Assembly: GCA_002282445.1 (NCBI GenBank)
Contig: NCJK01000002.1
Location: forward strand, 62,001-126,000
Length of the DNA stretch: 64,000 nucleotides
Reading direction: 5' to 3'
Source of the DNA: Burkholderiales bacterium 39-55-53
Lineage (GTDB): Bacteria; Pseudomonadota; Gammaproteobacteria; Burkholderiales; Burkholderiaceae_C
In this document: one piece after another, positions 56,444 to 64,000 of the stretch
How the letters are laid out: every line of letters starts with the position of its first letter
Numbering within the stretch: position 1 is the stretch's first letter
Position numbers and translations under genes: made by a program
Notes under the pieces: generated by a model
Databases searched by the model: none
What the model was told of the DNA's origin: nothing
Seen by the model: the letters and a program-made list of their open reading frames with translations, nothing else

Positions 56444-57723
56444 AAAGCATTGACGACATCGCCGCTGCCCTGCAAGGCTACGACCCACAAGCGTTGAGCG
56501 TCAACCAAGTCAACGCGTTTTTGCACGAATTGGTGCAACCCGTATCGGCCGATGAATCGCAAGATGTGTTTTTGATGGACGCCTTGGGTCGCGTGCTGGC
56601 CGCTGACGTCATCTCCCCCATCAGCGTGCCTGCACACAACAACTCGGCGATGGACGGCTTTGCTTTCAATGCAGCACAACTCAAGGCAGACCAGCCCCTG
56701 ACTCTGCGTGTGGTGGACACTGCACTGGCGGGCAAAGCTTGGCAAGGTAAGGTCAACGACGGTGAGTGTTTGAAGATCATGACGGGCGCCATCCTGCCCG
56801 ACGGGTTAGACACCATCGCACCTCAAGAGTTTTGCCAAGTCGACAGCGCACACGATGTGACCACCATCACCATTCCGCCCAACATCCTGAAAGCCGGGGA
56901 CAACCGCCGCTTGTTGGGAGAGGACTTGATGCAAGGCCAACCTGCTTTGAAGGCCGGCCAACACCTCACGCCTGCAGCATTGGGCTTGGTTGCCAGTCTT
57001 GGCCTGCCTGATGTGCGCGTGCACCGCCGCTTGCGCGTAGCCTACTTCTCCACCGGCGACGAAGTGATGAGTTTGGGCGAAGCCCCTCGCGAAGGCGCGG
57101 TGTACGACAGCAACCGCTTCACCGTCTTTGGCCTGCTCACACGCATGGGCTGCGAAGTGATTGACATGGGCGTGGTACGTGATGAACCGGCTTTGCTAGA
57201 AGCCGCCTTTGCCAAAGCGGCGCTTGAGGCCGATGCCATCATCACCAGCGGTGGTGTGAGCGTAGGCGAAGCCGACTTCACCAAAGCCATGATGAAGAAA
57301 TTGGGCGATGTGGCGTTTTGGCGAATCGCCATGCGACCAGGCCGCCCTATGGCTGTGGGTCGCATTGGCAAGTCGGTCTTGTTTGGTTTGCCCGGCAACC
57401 CTGTGGCCGTGATGGTGACCTTCCTTGCTTTTGTGCGCCCTGCACTGCTGCGCATGATGGGCAGCACGGCCAAACCAGCGCCGTTGCTGCGTGCCAAAAG
57501 CCTAGAGCCCATGCGCAAGAAAGCAGGTCGCACCGAATACCAGCGTGGTTTTGTCAGCAGCGCTGCTGATGGCATGCTGCAAGTCCAAACCACCGGCAAT
57601 CAAGGCTCAGGCGTATTGAGTTCGATGGTGCAAGGCAACGGCCTCATCGTTTTGCACCACGGCCAAGGCAATGTCGCGGTGGGCGACGAAGTGGATGTGC
57701 TGATGTTTGAGGGCGCAATCTAA
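56440..57723 (+). CDS. moeA: Molybdopterin molybdenumtransferase MoeA
   Basis: MoeA inserts molybdate into adenylated molybdopterin. The 427-residue protein shows the four-domain MoeA pattern: N-N-S-A-M-D-G-F-A near 67-75, M-T-G-A-I-L-P-D-G near 114-122, the MPT-binding S-T-G-D-E-V near 206-211, [11 protein letters not shown] near 268-278, and G-L-P-G-N-P-V-A near 316-323. Its stop is directly adjacent to the stop of the convergent RND gene, with no gap for a terminator. Confidence 0.96.
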   Translation: MKSIDDIAAALQGYDPQALSVNQVNAFLHELVQPVSADESQDVFLMDALGRVLAADVISPISVPAHNNSAMDGFAFNAAQLKADQPLTLRVVDTALAGKAWQGKVNDGECLKIMTGAILPDGLDTIAPQEFCQVDSAHDVTTITIPPNILKAGDNRRLLGEDLMQGQPALKAGQHLTPAALGLVASLGLPDVRVHRRLRVAYFSTGDEVMSLGEAPREGAVYDSNRFTVFGLLTRMGCEVIDMGVVRDEPALLEAAFAKAALEADAIITSGGVSVGEADFTKAMMKKLGDVAFWRIAMRPGRPMAVGRIGKSVLFGLPGNPVAVMVTFLAFVRPALLRMMGSTAKPAPLLRAKSLEPMRKKAGRTEYQRGFVSSAADGMLQVQTTGNQGSGVLSSMVQGNGLIVLHHGQGNVAVGDEVDVLMFEGAI

Positions 57724-60700
57724 TTAAGCGCCTACGTCATCATCTTCATGGCGAATGGTGATCGCTCCTGGCACTTTGTTGCGCGCCAGCAAGGTGTACA
57801 TGGTGGGCACCACGAAGATGGTGAGTAAAGTACCCAAACTCATACCACCCACAATCACCCAGCCAATTTGCTTGCGGCTTTCAGCACCTGCACCACTGGC
57901 CAAGGCCAGCGGAATCGCACCCAACACCATTGCACCCGTGGTCATCAAAATCGGGCGCAAACGCAGGGTGGCTGACTTGGTCACCGCCGCAAACAACTCC
58001 ATGCCTTCAGCACGTAATTGATTGGCAAACTCCACAATCAAAATGCCGTGCTTGGTGATCAGGCCCACCAAGGTGATCAAGCCAATCTGACTGAACACAT
58101 TGAGTGTGCCTCCACTGAGTTGCAAGGCCAACAGCGCACCCACCATCGACAGCGGCACAGACAGCATGATGACCAGCGGGTCAATGAAGCTTTCAAACTG
58201 CGCAGCCAATACCAAGAAGATGAAGAGCAGCGCCAGCACAAACACCACCACCAGCGAGCCCGAGGACTTCACAAACTCACGCGATGTGCCATTGAGGTCG
58301 GTCGAATAACCGGGCTTGAGCACTTTTTGCGCCGTGGCATTCATGAAGGTGATGGCTTCGCCTAACGAGTAATTAGGGGCCAAGTTGGCGCTGATCGATG
58401 CACTGCGGCGTTGGCTGAAGTGGTTGAGTTCACGCGGCACGACCACCTCCTTGATCTTCACCAAGGCTGATAGCGGAATCATGACGTCCCCCTTGCCACG
58501 CACAAACACGCGCTCAATGTCGTCTGGGGTGTCTCGTCCCGAAGGCGTGGTTTGCAACACCACGTCGTACTGATCGCCCTCGCGTTTGAAGCGAGTCACT
58601 TGTCGCCCGCCCATCATGGTTTCCACCGCACGGGCGATTTGATCAACCGACACGCCCATATCAGCGGCGCGTTCACGGTCAACCTCTAAGCTGATTTCTG
58701 GTTTGTTCAAACGCAAATCGGTATCTACGCTCACGATGCCTGGGTTCTTGGCAATTTCTTCTTGAAAGCTGCGCACCACTTGCGCCAAGTTTTGATAGCT
58801 GTCCGAGGTCAAGATCACAAAGTTCAGCGGACGTTCGCGAAACGGCTGCCCCAGCGAGGGTGGCGTGATGGGGAATGCGCTCACACCGGGCAAGCCCATC
58901 ATGGCAGGTGTCATCTCGCGGGCAATTTCTGGGGTGGTTTTGCGGCGTTCTTCCCACGGAAGGGCTCGCGAGAACACCAGGCCTTGTGCGACTGTTGGAT
59001 TACCCACCACAGCAAAAATTCGGTCGAATTCGGAATGCTTTTCTGCAATTTTTTCAACAGCGCCCACATAACGGGAGGTGTAGTCCATGGTCGCACCATC
59101 GGGGCCGTTGATGACGGTCAGAATCACACCGCGATCCTCGATAGGGGCCAACTCGCTTTTGGTGGTCAGCAACAAGGTCCAAGTGCCGACACCTGCCAAC
59201 ACCATCACGCCCACCACCAACCAACGCCGCGACATTTCTTGTCCCAACACCACACCACGCGACAAAGTCCACTGCAGCACCCGCCCATAAGCGCTAGACA
59301 TGCGTTGCAACTGACGTTCAATCGTGCGGTCAAACCAACTGGGGTTGCTGTTGTGCTTGAGCATGAGTGAACACATCATGGGCGTGAGCGTCAACGCCAC
59401 AAAACCCGACACCACCACCGAGCCTGCCAAGGCCAGCGCAAATTCTGTGAACAGCTTACCGGTGCGGCCCGGCGTGAATGCTAAGGGGGCATAAACCGCC
59501 GCCAAGGTCATGGTCATGGCCACGACCGCAAAGCTCACCTCTTTGGCGCCTTTGATGGCGGCATGAAACGGCGACATGCCCTCTTCAATGTGGCGATAGA
59601 TGTTTTCTAGCACCACGATGGCATCGTCCACCACCAAACCAATGGCCAGCACCAAGGCCAGCATGGTGAGTGTGTTGACCGTAAATCCAAACAGCGCCAT
59701 CAAGGCGAATGTGCCAATCAAGCACACAGGGATGGTGATCAGCGGAATGATGGAGGCTCGGAAGGTGCGCAGAAACACAAAGATCACCAAAGCCACCAGA
59801 ACCGCAGCTTCCAAAATGGTTTGGTACACAGCCTTGATGGAGCGCTCAATGAACACCGAGTTGTCATTGGCCACGCGAATGTCTACGCCGGGCGGTAAGT
59901 TTTCTTTGATCTTGGGGATCATGCTGCGCACAGCCGTGCTCAGGTCCAGCGGGTTGGCGGTGGCATTGCGAATCACACCCAAAGCGATCGTATCTTTGCC
60001 ATTTAAGCGGGTTGATGTGCGCTCAGCTTGGGGGCCTTGTTCGACACGGGCTACATCGCCAATGCGCACCTGAATGCCATTCACTGATTTGAGCACCACG
60101 TTGCTGAACTCTTTTGGCGTTCGCAAATCAGTGCTGGTGCTGACGTTGAACTCGCGCAATTTGCTTTCAATGCGGCCAGCGGGCACTTCCACGTTGGCGC
60201 GGCGCAACGCGTCTTCCACATCTTGAGGCGTGAGTTTGTAAGCGGCCAAACGGTCAGGATCTAGCCAAATACGCATGGCGTATTTGCGTTCGCCAAAAAT
60301 GCGCACATCTGATGCACCCGGTGCGGTTTGCAGCATGGGCTTGGCAATGCGATTGGCGTAATCGGTGAGCTCTAAGGCGTTCAAGGTATCGGCGCTAAAA
60401 GACAACCAAATCACGGGAGAAGCATCGGCCTCGACCTTAGAGATGACCGGCTCATCAATGCCTTGAGGCAAGCGTTGGCGCACACGACTGACTTTGTCAC
60501 GCACGTCCGCAGCGGCTGAATCGGCATCACGCGAAAGCACAAAGTTCACCGTGATTTGGCTCTGCTCTTGGCGGCTGATCGACGTGATGACGTCCACGCC
60601 CTCAATGCCAGAGAGCGAGTCTTCCAAAGTTTTTGTGACCTGCGACTCAATCACCGCACTCGATGCACCGGTGTACTTGGTCTCAACCGTCACCACGGGG

Positions 60701-60825
60701 TTGTCGATCTTGGGGTACTCACGCACATTCAGGCGAGTGAACGACACCACACCCACCAACACGATCAGCAGCGACAACACGGTAGCGAAGACCGGGCGGC
60801 GAATGGAAATCTCAGGCAACTGCAT
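57724..60825 (-). CDS. Efflux RND transporter permease subunit (HAE-type)
   Basis: A 1033-residue inner-membrane proton-driven efflux pump of the AcrB/MexF-like family. It begins M-Q-L-P-E-I-S-I-R-R-P-V-F-A-T-V-L-S-L-L (first membrane helix). The proton-relay aspartates lie in A-I-G-L-V-V-D-D-A-I-V-V (helix 4, about 398-409). Two large periplasmic loops and twelve membrane segments are expected and visible as hydrophobic stretches. It follows the adaptor gene by 20 bases. No outer-membrane channel is in this cluster, so it must use a TolC/OprM-type protein encoded elsewhere. Substrates are unknown. Confidence 0.95.
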   Translation of the reverse strand: MQLPEISIRRPVFATVLSLLIVLVGVVSFTRLNVREYPKIDNPVVTVETKYTGASSAVIESQVTKTLEDSLSGIEGVDVITSISRQEQSQITVNFVLSRDADSAAADVRDKVSRVRQRLPQGIDEPVISKVEADASPVIWLSFSADTLNALELTDYANRIAKPMLQTAPGASDVRIFGERKYAMRIWLDPDRLAAYKLTPQDVEDALRRANVEVPAGRIESKLREFNVSTSTDLRTPKEFSNVVLKSVNGIQVRIGDVARVEQGPQAERTSTRLNGKDTIALGVIRNATANPLDLSTAVRSMIPKIKENLPPGVDIRVANDNSVFIERSIKAVYQTILEAAVLVALVIFVFLRTFRASIIPLITIPVCLIGTFALMALFGFTVNTLTMLALVLAIGLVVDDAIVVLENIYRHIEEGMSPFHAAIKGAKEVSFAVVAMTMTLAAVYAPLAFTPGRTGKLFTEFALALAGSVVVSGFVALTLTPMMCSLMLKHNSNPSWFDRTIERQLQRMSSAYGRVLQWTLSRGVVLGQEMSRRWLVVGVMVLAGVGTWTLLLTTKSELAPIEDRGVILTVINGPDGATMDYTSRYVGAVEKIAEKHSEFDRIFAVVGNPTVAQGLVFSRALPWEERRKTTPEIAREMTPAMMGLPGVSAFPITPPSLGQPFRERPLNFVILTSDSYQNLAQVVRSFQEEIAKNPGIVSVDTDLRLNKPEISLEVDRERAADMGVSVDQIARAVETMMGGRQVTRFKREGDQYDVVLQTTPSGRDTPDDIERVFVRGKGDVMIPLSALVKIKEVVVPRELNHFSQRRSASISANLAPNYSLGEAITFMNATAQKVLKPGYSTDLNGTSREFVKSSGSLVVVFVLALLFIFLVLAAQFESFIDPLVIMLSVPLSMVGALLALQLSGGTLNVFSQIGLITLVGLITKHGILIVEFANQLRAEGMELFAAVTKSATLRLRPILMTTGAMVLGAIPLALASGAGAESRKQIGWVIVGGMSLGTLLTIFVVPTMYTLLARNKVPGAITIRHEDDDVGA

Positions 60826-60845
60826 ATGGGCTTTTAGATTTCCGT

Positions 60846-62276
60846 TTAGCGGCTAGCAGCTTGGGAAGCTGCAGAAGCTGGTGCAGAGGCTGCGTTGGCT
60901 GGCCCGCGGCCCAGCTCAACCACGCGCAATGGCGAACCGTCTTTTTGCAAACGCTGCTGACCGGCCACCACAATGGTGTCGCCTTCCGCTAAGCCTTCTG
61001 TGATTTCCACTTGGCCGCCACGGCGAATGCCCAATTTCACTTCCACGCGTTGGGACACCAGTTTGGTCTCAGGTGGCAACGTAGGCGCGCTTGCTGCGCC
61101 ACTGGCGGCAGCAACGGGTAGCGACGAAGGCTCAACCGCTTTGATGACAAACTGTTTGCCGCCCTGTGGCACGATGGCCTCTTCAGGAACCACCAAGGCA
61201 TTGGGCTTGACGGCAAACACCGCCGTCACGCGAGCGAACATGCCAGGGCGCAAAGGTCCGTTTTGCTCGCCCCCAGAACTGATGCGTGTGCGGTCAAAGG
61301 TATTGGCGGGACAACCCAAGCTTTGGGGCGAAGGCAATACCACACCGCGATCGACAGAAGGCGGCACAACTGGGGCTGAAGTTAATTTGGCCTCTGGGGA
61401 AACTTTGACTGAAACGGATGAGGCCGGCTGGGCAGCAGCTGACGCCGCCTGCATCGGTGCCGTAGGCGGCTTATTTGCACCCGCAGCCACAGGCTCACCC
61501 GACGTATTGGCCAACACAGCGCGCACGCCAATCGAGCGGCCATTGGACTCAATCAGCGGATCCACCGCTTCCACCTTGGCTTTGAACATGCGGCCACTGA
61601 AAGCGTCCAACTTCACCTCAATCACCTGTCCTGGCATGACCTTGGTTTGGTAGCGTTCGGGTAAGCGGTAGTCCACATATAGGCTGCCAATGTTTTCGAG
61701 GTTGATCAAATCTGCGCCGTCTTTGACGTAGTCACCCACGTTCACATTGCGAATACCAACCACGCCATTGAACGGCGCAATCAAACGCATGCGCTCTAGG
61801 CGAGCACAAGACAAGCCCAACTGCGCCTGCGTCACTTGCAAAGCCGCACTGCTTTCGTCTAGTGAGCGCTGCGACACAAAGTTTTGTGCCACCAATTCCT
61901 GGTTGCGTTTGTGGTTAGCCTTGGCAATGGACATTTGTGCAAGCGACTGTTGCACTTCCGCGCGTTGCAAGGTGTCATCCATTTGCACCAGCACTTGGCC
62001 AGCGCGGACACGCGCGCCATCGGCAAAACCTAAAGCCAACACACGGCCAGCCACTTCGGGGCGCAACATGATGTTTTGCGAAGAGCGCAAAGTGCCCACT
62101 GCTTCGGCGTCATCACGCAAGGCCATTTTTTTAACTTGTCCAATCTCCACCCCTAAAGGGCGAGCGCCTGTTGGAGCAGCGACGTCTGACTTAGGCGACT
62201 GCAACCACCAAGCCAAGGTCGAGGCACCCACAATGCCCACGACTGCCACAACGGTATGCAATTTTTTAAAAGCCAT
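60846..62276 (-). CDS. Efflux RND periplasmic adaptor with Ala/Pro-rich insertion
   Basis: A 476-residue membrane-fusion protein with an N-terminal membrane segment (about 8-26), a lipoyl/hairpin part (about 65-175; R-P-E-V-A-G-R-V near 72-79, then a short coiled coil) and a beta-barrel domain (about 195-255). Between V-R-A-V-L-A-N (251-257) and L-R-P-G-M-F-A-R-V (342-350), which are adjacent in ordinary adaptors, lies an extra 80 or so residues rich in Ala, Pro, Ser and Thr. A second Ala-rich stretch lies near 390-410, and the tail is Ala/Ser-rich. The insertion is unusual and probably a flexible loop. Confidence 0.93.
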   Translation of the reverse strand: MAFKKLHTVVAVVGIVGASTLAWWLQSPKSDVAAPTGARPLGVEIGQVKKMALRDDAEAVGTLRSSQNIMLRPEVAGRVLALGFADGARVRAGQVLVQMDDTLQRAEVQQSLAQMSIAKANHKRNQELVAQNFVSQRSLDESSAALQVTQAQLGLSCARLERMRLIAPFNGVVGIRNVNVGDYVKDGADLINLENIGSLYVDYRLPERYQTKVMPGQVIEVKLDAFSGRMFKAKVEAVDPLIESNGRSIGVRAVLANTSGEPVAAGANKPPTAPMQAASAAAQPASSVSVKVSPEAKLTSAPVVPPSVDRGVVLPSPQSLGCPANTFDRTRISSGGEQNGPLRPGMFARVTAVFAVKPNALVVPEEAIVPQGGKQFVIKAVEPSSLPVAAASGAASAPTLPPETKLVSQRVEVKLGIRRGGQVEITEGLAEGDTIVVAGQQRLQKDGSPLRVVELGRGPANAASAPASAASQAASR

Positions 62277-62344
62277 GGGTCAAGTTCTTTATGGTGATCT
62301 GAAAGTCAAACTGCAATGTACCAGTGCAACAGGTTGAATGGTGG

Positions 62345-62797
62345 TCACTCACCCGACAAGGCCAGTTCTACGCCCCTATTCGCCAAGCCGTCAGCCCGCT
62401 CATTGTCCACATGGCCAGCATGGCCCTTGACCCAATGCCAAGCGATGTCGTGGTCACCTTGGTGGGTCAGCTCATCCAACTGCTGCCAAAGGTCAGCGTT
62501 CTTCACAGGCTGCTTGGCTGCGGTGCGCCATCCACGGGCTTTCCAGCCATGAATCCACTCAGTGATACCTTTGCGCACATATTCGCTGTCCAGATACAAC
62601 GCCACCTTGCAGGGGCGCTTCAAGGCGCGCAATGCCTCGATCACGGCTAACAACTCCATCCGGTTATTGGTCGTACCCAGCTCGCCGCCAAACAGCTCCT
62701 TTTCTTGGCCCGAGGGCGAGCGCAGCAATGCGCCCCAACCGCCAGGACCCGGATTGCCCTTGCAAGCGCCATCTGTGTAAATCTCTACCGTGTTCAT
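62345..62797 (-). CDS. rnhA: Ribonuclease HI
   Basis: RNase HI removes RNA from RNA-DNA hybrids. The 150-residue protein has the catalytic Asp-Glu-Asp-Asp set in [12 protein letters not shown] (Asp9 region), N-N-R-M-E-L-L-A (Glu), L-Y-L-D-S-E-Y-V (Asp) and H-x-x-N-E-R-A-D (Asp; here H-V-D-N-E-R-A-D). The frame is open to 63055 inside the methyltransferase gene, but ATG 62797 overlaps that gene's stop by four bases (ATGA) and gives the standard N-terminus. Confidence 0.97.
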   Translation of the reverse strand: MNTVEIYTDGACKGNPGPGGWGALLRSPSGQEKELFGGELGTTNNRMELLAVIEALRALKRPCKVALYLDSEYVRKGITEWIHGWKARGWRTAAKQPVKNADLWQQLDELTHQGDHDIAWHWVKGHAGHVDNERADGLANRGVELALSGE

Positions 62798-63582
62798 TCC
62801 ATTCCTTTGGATGCAGGGCTTGTCGCCGAATGCACCGCTGTGTTGTTGGCCGCACTGGAAGCCGAGGTCACCACGGCCGCAGCGCGCGGTGCTGATTTTT
62901 TCCATGCGGGCGACATCAGCCGCATGCCTTGCACACGTTTGACTGCCACCATGCCGTACACCGAGCCCAAAATGGGCCACCAGCGCACACCCGCCTCGTC
63001 CATCCAATCCCAGCGCTGCAGCCAGCGCTCGGTTTTTACCGCAGGCCTGTAGCAACCAAAACTGGTGGACTCCACCTCAAAGCTCAACAGCTTGAGCCAG
63101 TCACGCAATCGACCTTGGCCAATGAAGTTGCCCACATCATGAAAGCCTCGCCGGCAGGTTTTTGTCAGTCCCCAAAGGCTGTTGGGATTGAAGCCGCAAA
63201 TCACCACACGCCCTTCGGGAACCAACACGCGCTCCACCTCACGCAAAGTGGCGTGGGGGTCGTAACTCAGCTCAAGTGTGTGGGGCAGCACCAACAAGTC
63301 CAAGCTGGCGTTGGGAAACGGCAAAGCTTCGTAGTTGGTCAAAATCACATCACGACCCAAAGGCCAAGGCTCGGGATGTGCATCGCTGGCCAGCCAGCGG
63401 TGAGGCATCCGGTTAGCCTGCAAGCCATCGAGCGCGGGGAAGCCCAGTTGCAAGGCATGAAAACCAAAGAGGTCGACCACCGCACGGTCTAAGTAGGTTT
63501 GTTCCCACGCGCACAAATACTGGCCTGCGGGTGAGGCCAGCCAGTCAGGCAAACTATCGTTTTTTAAAGGTGAGGATGACAT
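62794..63582 (-). CDS. SAM-dependent methyltransferase family protein
   Basis: A 262-residue class I methyltransferase-like protein. The SAM-binding core is weakly conserved: L-G-F-P-A-L near 46-51 and the acidic [22 protein letters not shown] (about 82-103), then [11 protein letters not shown]. It has a membrane-associated look in the C-terminal half but no signal peptide. The ATG at 63582 shares bases with the gloB start on the other strand; a TTG at 63615 would give 11 more residues. This gene between gloB and rnhA is common in Burkholderiales; the substrate is unknown. Confidence 0.85.
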   Translation of the reverse strand: MSSSPLKNDSLPDWLASPAGQYLCAWEQTYLDRAVVDLFGFHALQLGFPALDGLQANRMPHRWLASDAHPEPWPLGRDVILTNYEALPFPNASLDLLVLPHTLELSYDPHATLREVERVLVPEGRVVICGFNPNSLWGLTKTCRRGFHDVGNFIGQGRLRDWLKLLSFEVESTSFGCYRPAVKTERWLQRWDWMDEAGVRWWPILGSVYGMVAVKRVQGMRLMSPAWKKSAPRAAAVVTSASSAANNTAVHSATSPASKGME

Positions 63583-64000
63583 GAAGCTGATTGCACTGCC
63601 CGCGTTCTCTGACAACTACCTGTGGTTATGGCATGACGACCAACTGGCCGTGGTGGTTGACCCCGGTGACGCCGCACCTGTGGTGCAGGCCTTGGCGCAA
63701 AACGGGCTCAAACTTACTGCCATTCTAGTGACCCACCACCATGCCGACCATGTGGGCGGTGTGCGTGAACTACACCTCACCACAGGCGCCCAAGTCTATG
63801 GCCCCGCGGGTGAAGATGTGCCCGCCCCCTTCACCCCGGTCATGCATGGCGATGCGTTTGAAGTGCTAGGTCAAACCGTGCAAGTGTTGGATGTGCCAGG
63901 CCACACAGCCGGCCATGTGGCCTATGTATTACCCAACGCAACGCCGAGCCCTGTGCTGTTTTGTGGCGACACCTTGTTTTCGGGCGGATGCGGCCGTATT
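63581..64000 (+). CDS. gloB: Hydroxyacylglutathione hydrolase (glyoxalase II), 5' part only
   Basis: GloB hydrolyses S-lactoylglutathione to lactate and glutathione in methylglyoxal detoxification. The 140 codons visible before the window ends include the metallo-beta-lactamase zinc motif T-H-H-H-A-D-H (about 51-57), V-D-V-P-G-H-T-A-G-H (about 105-114), and F-C-G-D-T-L-F-S-G-G-C-G-R (about 127-139), all expected of glyoxalase II. The gene runs off the right edge. Its start codon overlaps that of the divergent methyltransferase gene. Confidence 0.95.
   Translation, partial: MKLIALPAFSDNYLWLWHDDQLAVVVDPGDAAPVVQALAQNGLKLTAILVTHHHADHVGGVRELHLTTGAQVYGPAGEDVPAPFTPVMHGDAFEVLGQTVQVLDVPGHTAGHVAYVLPNATPSPVLFCGDTLFSGGCGRI

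Overview
This 64 kb window is a stretch of bacterial chromosome. Its gene content and order point to a betaproteobacterium of the order Burkholderiales, most likely family Comamonadaceae (a freshwater Limnohabitans/Rhodoferax-like organism). The evidence is the order exbD-lpxK-Trm112-kdsB-adk, the operon rimP-nusA-infB-rbfA-truB-typA, the aat-bpt pair, an ECF sigma gene followed by DUF3619 and DUF3106 genes, and gloB/methyltransferase/rnhA. The placement is inferred from families and synteny; no database search was run. Coding density is very high: no gap without a gene exceeds about 260 bases, and I see no phage, transposase, integrase, CRISPR array or plasmid gene.

Layout. 1-2850: end of exbD, lipid A/KDO genes and adenylate kinase. 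2919-5902: asparaginase, lexA with a clear SOS box, a small unknown gene and a 2-hydroxyacid dehydrogenase. 5922-12370: a catabolic cluster with two GST-like proteins, a 3-hydroxyacyl-CoA dehydrogenase homologue that lacks its NAD-binding domain, a PaaG-like enoyl-CoA isomerase/hydratase, a Crp/Fnr regulator, and a kinase plus acyl-CoA dehydrogenase pair resembling the 4-hydroxyacyl-CoA system. 12367-15235: three exported proteins of unknown role, including two paralogues that share six cysteines at nearly identical spacing. 15250-17565: tRNA-Arg, tRNA-Pro, a CoA-transferase and a 3-hydroxyisobutyryl-CoA hydrolase-like protein. 17709-25900: the translation/transcription operon. 26038-31589: a YejABEF-type peptide ABC transporter. 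31625-35637: fabI, an exported ATP-dependent DNA ligase and a PLP amino-acid decarboxylase. 35718-37651: tRNA-Ser and an M23 peptidase/bactofilin/unknown operon. 37865-41222: the N-degron transferases, an IclR regulator and a PBP7-type endopeptidase. 41315-47307: branched-chain amino acid synthesis (leuA, ilvC, ilvN, ilvB) with pssA between leuA and ilvC. 47568-50311: the ECF sigma operon. 50385-54498: P-II, NAD synthetase, a GNAT-like protein, pyrophosphatase and a tiny membrane protein. 54620-57723: molybdenum cofactor genes. 57724-62276: an RND efflux pair. 62345-64000: rnhA, a methyltransferase and the start of gloB.

Most of the window is ordinary housekeeping sequence. The observations I think deserve attention are: the tandem six-cysteine exported paralogues, one carrying a charged His/Asp/Lys/Gly repeat; a leucine-rich leader peptide with a terminator/antiterminator arrangement upstream of leuA; the clean in-frame loss of the NAD-binding domain from the 3-hydroxyacyl-CoA dehydrogenase; the split kinase/dehydrogenase pair; and a third unknown member in the bactofilin/M23 operon. 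Functions given are predictions from motifs visible in the translated sequence. Start sites were moved downstream where family alignment and ribosome binding sites argued for it.
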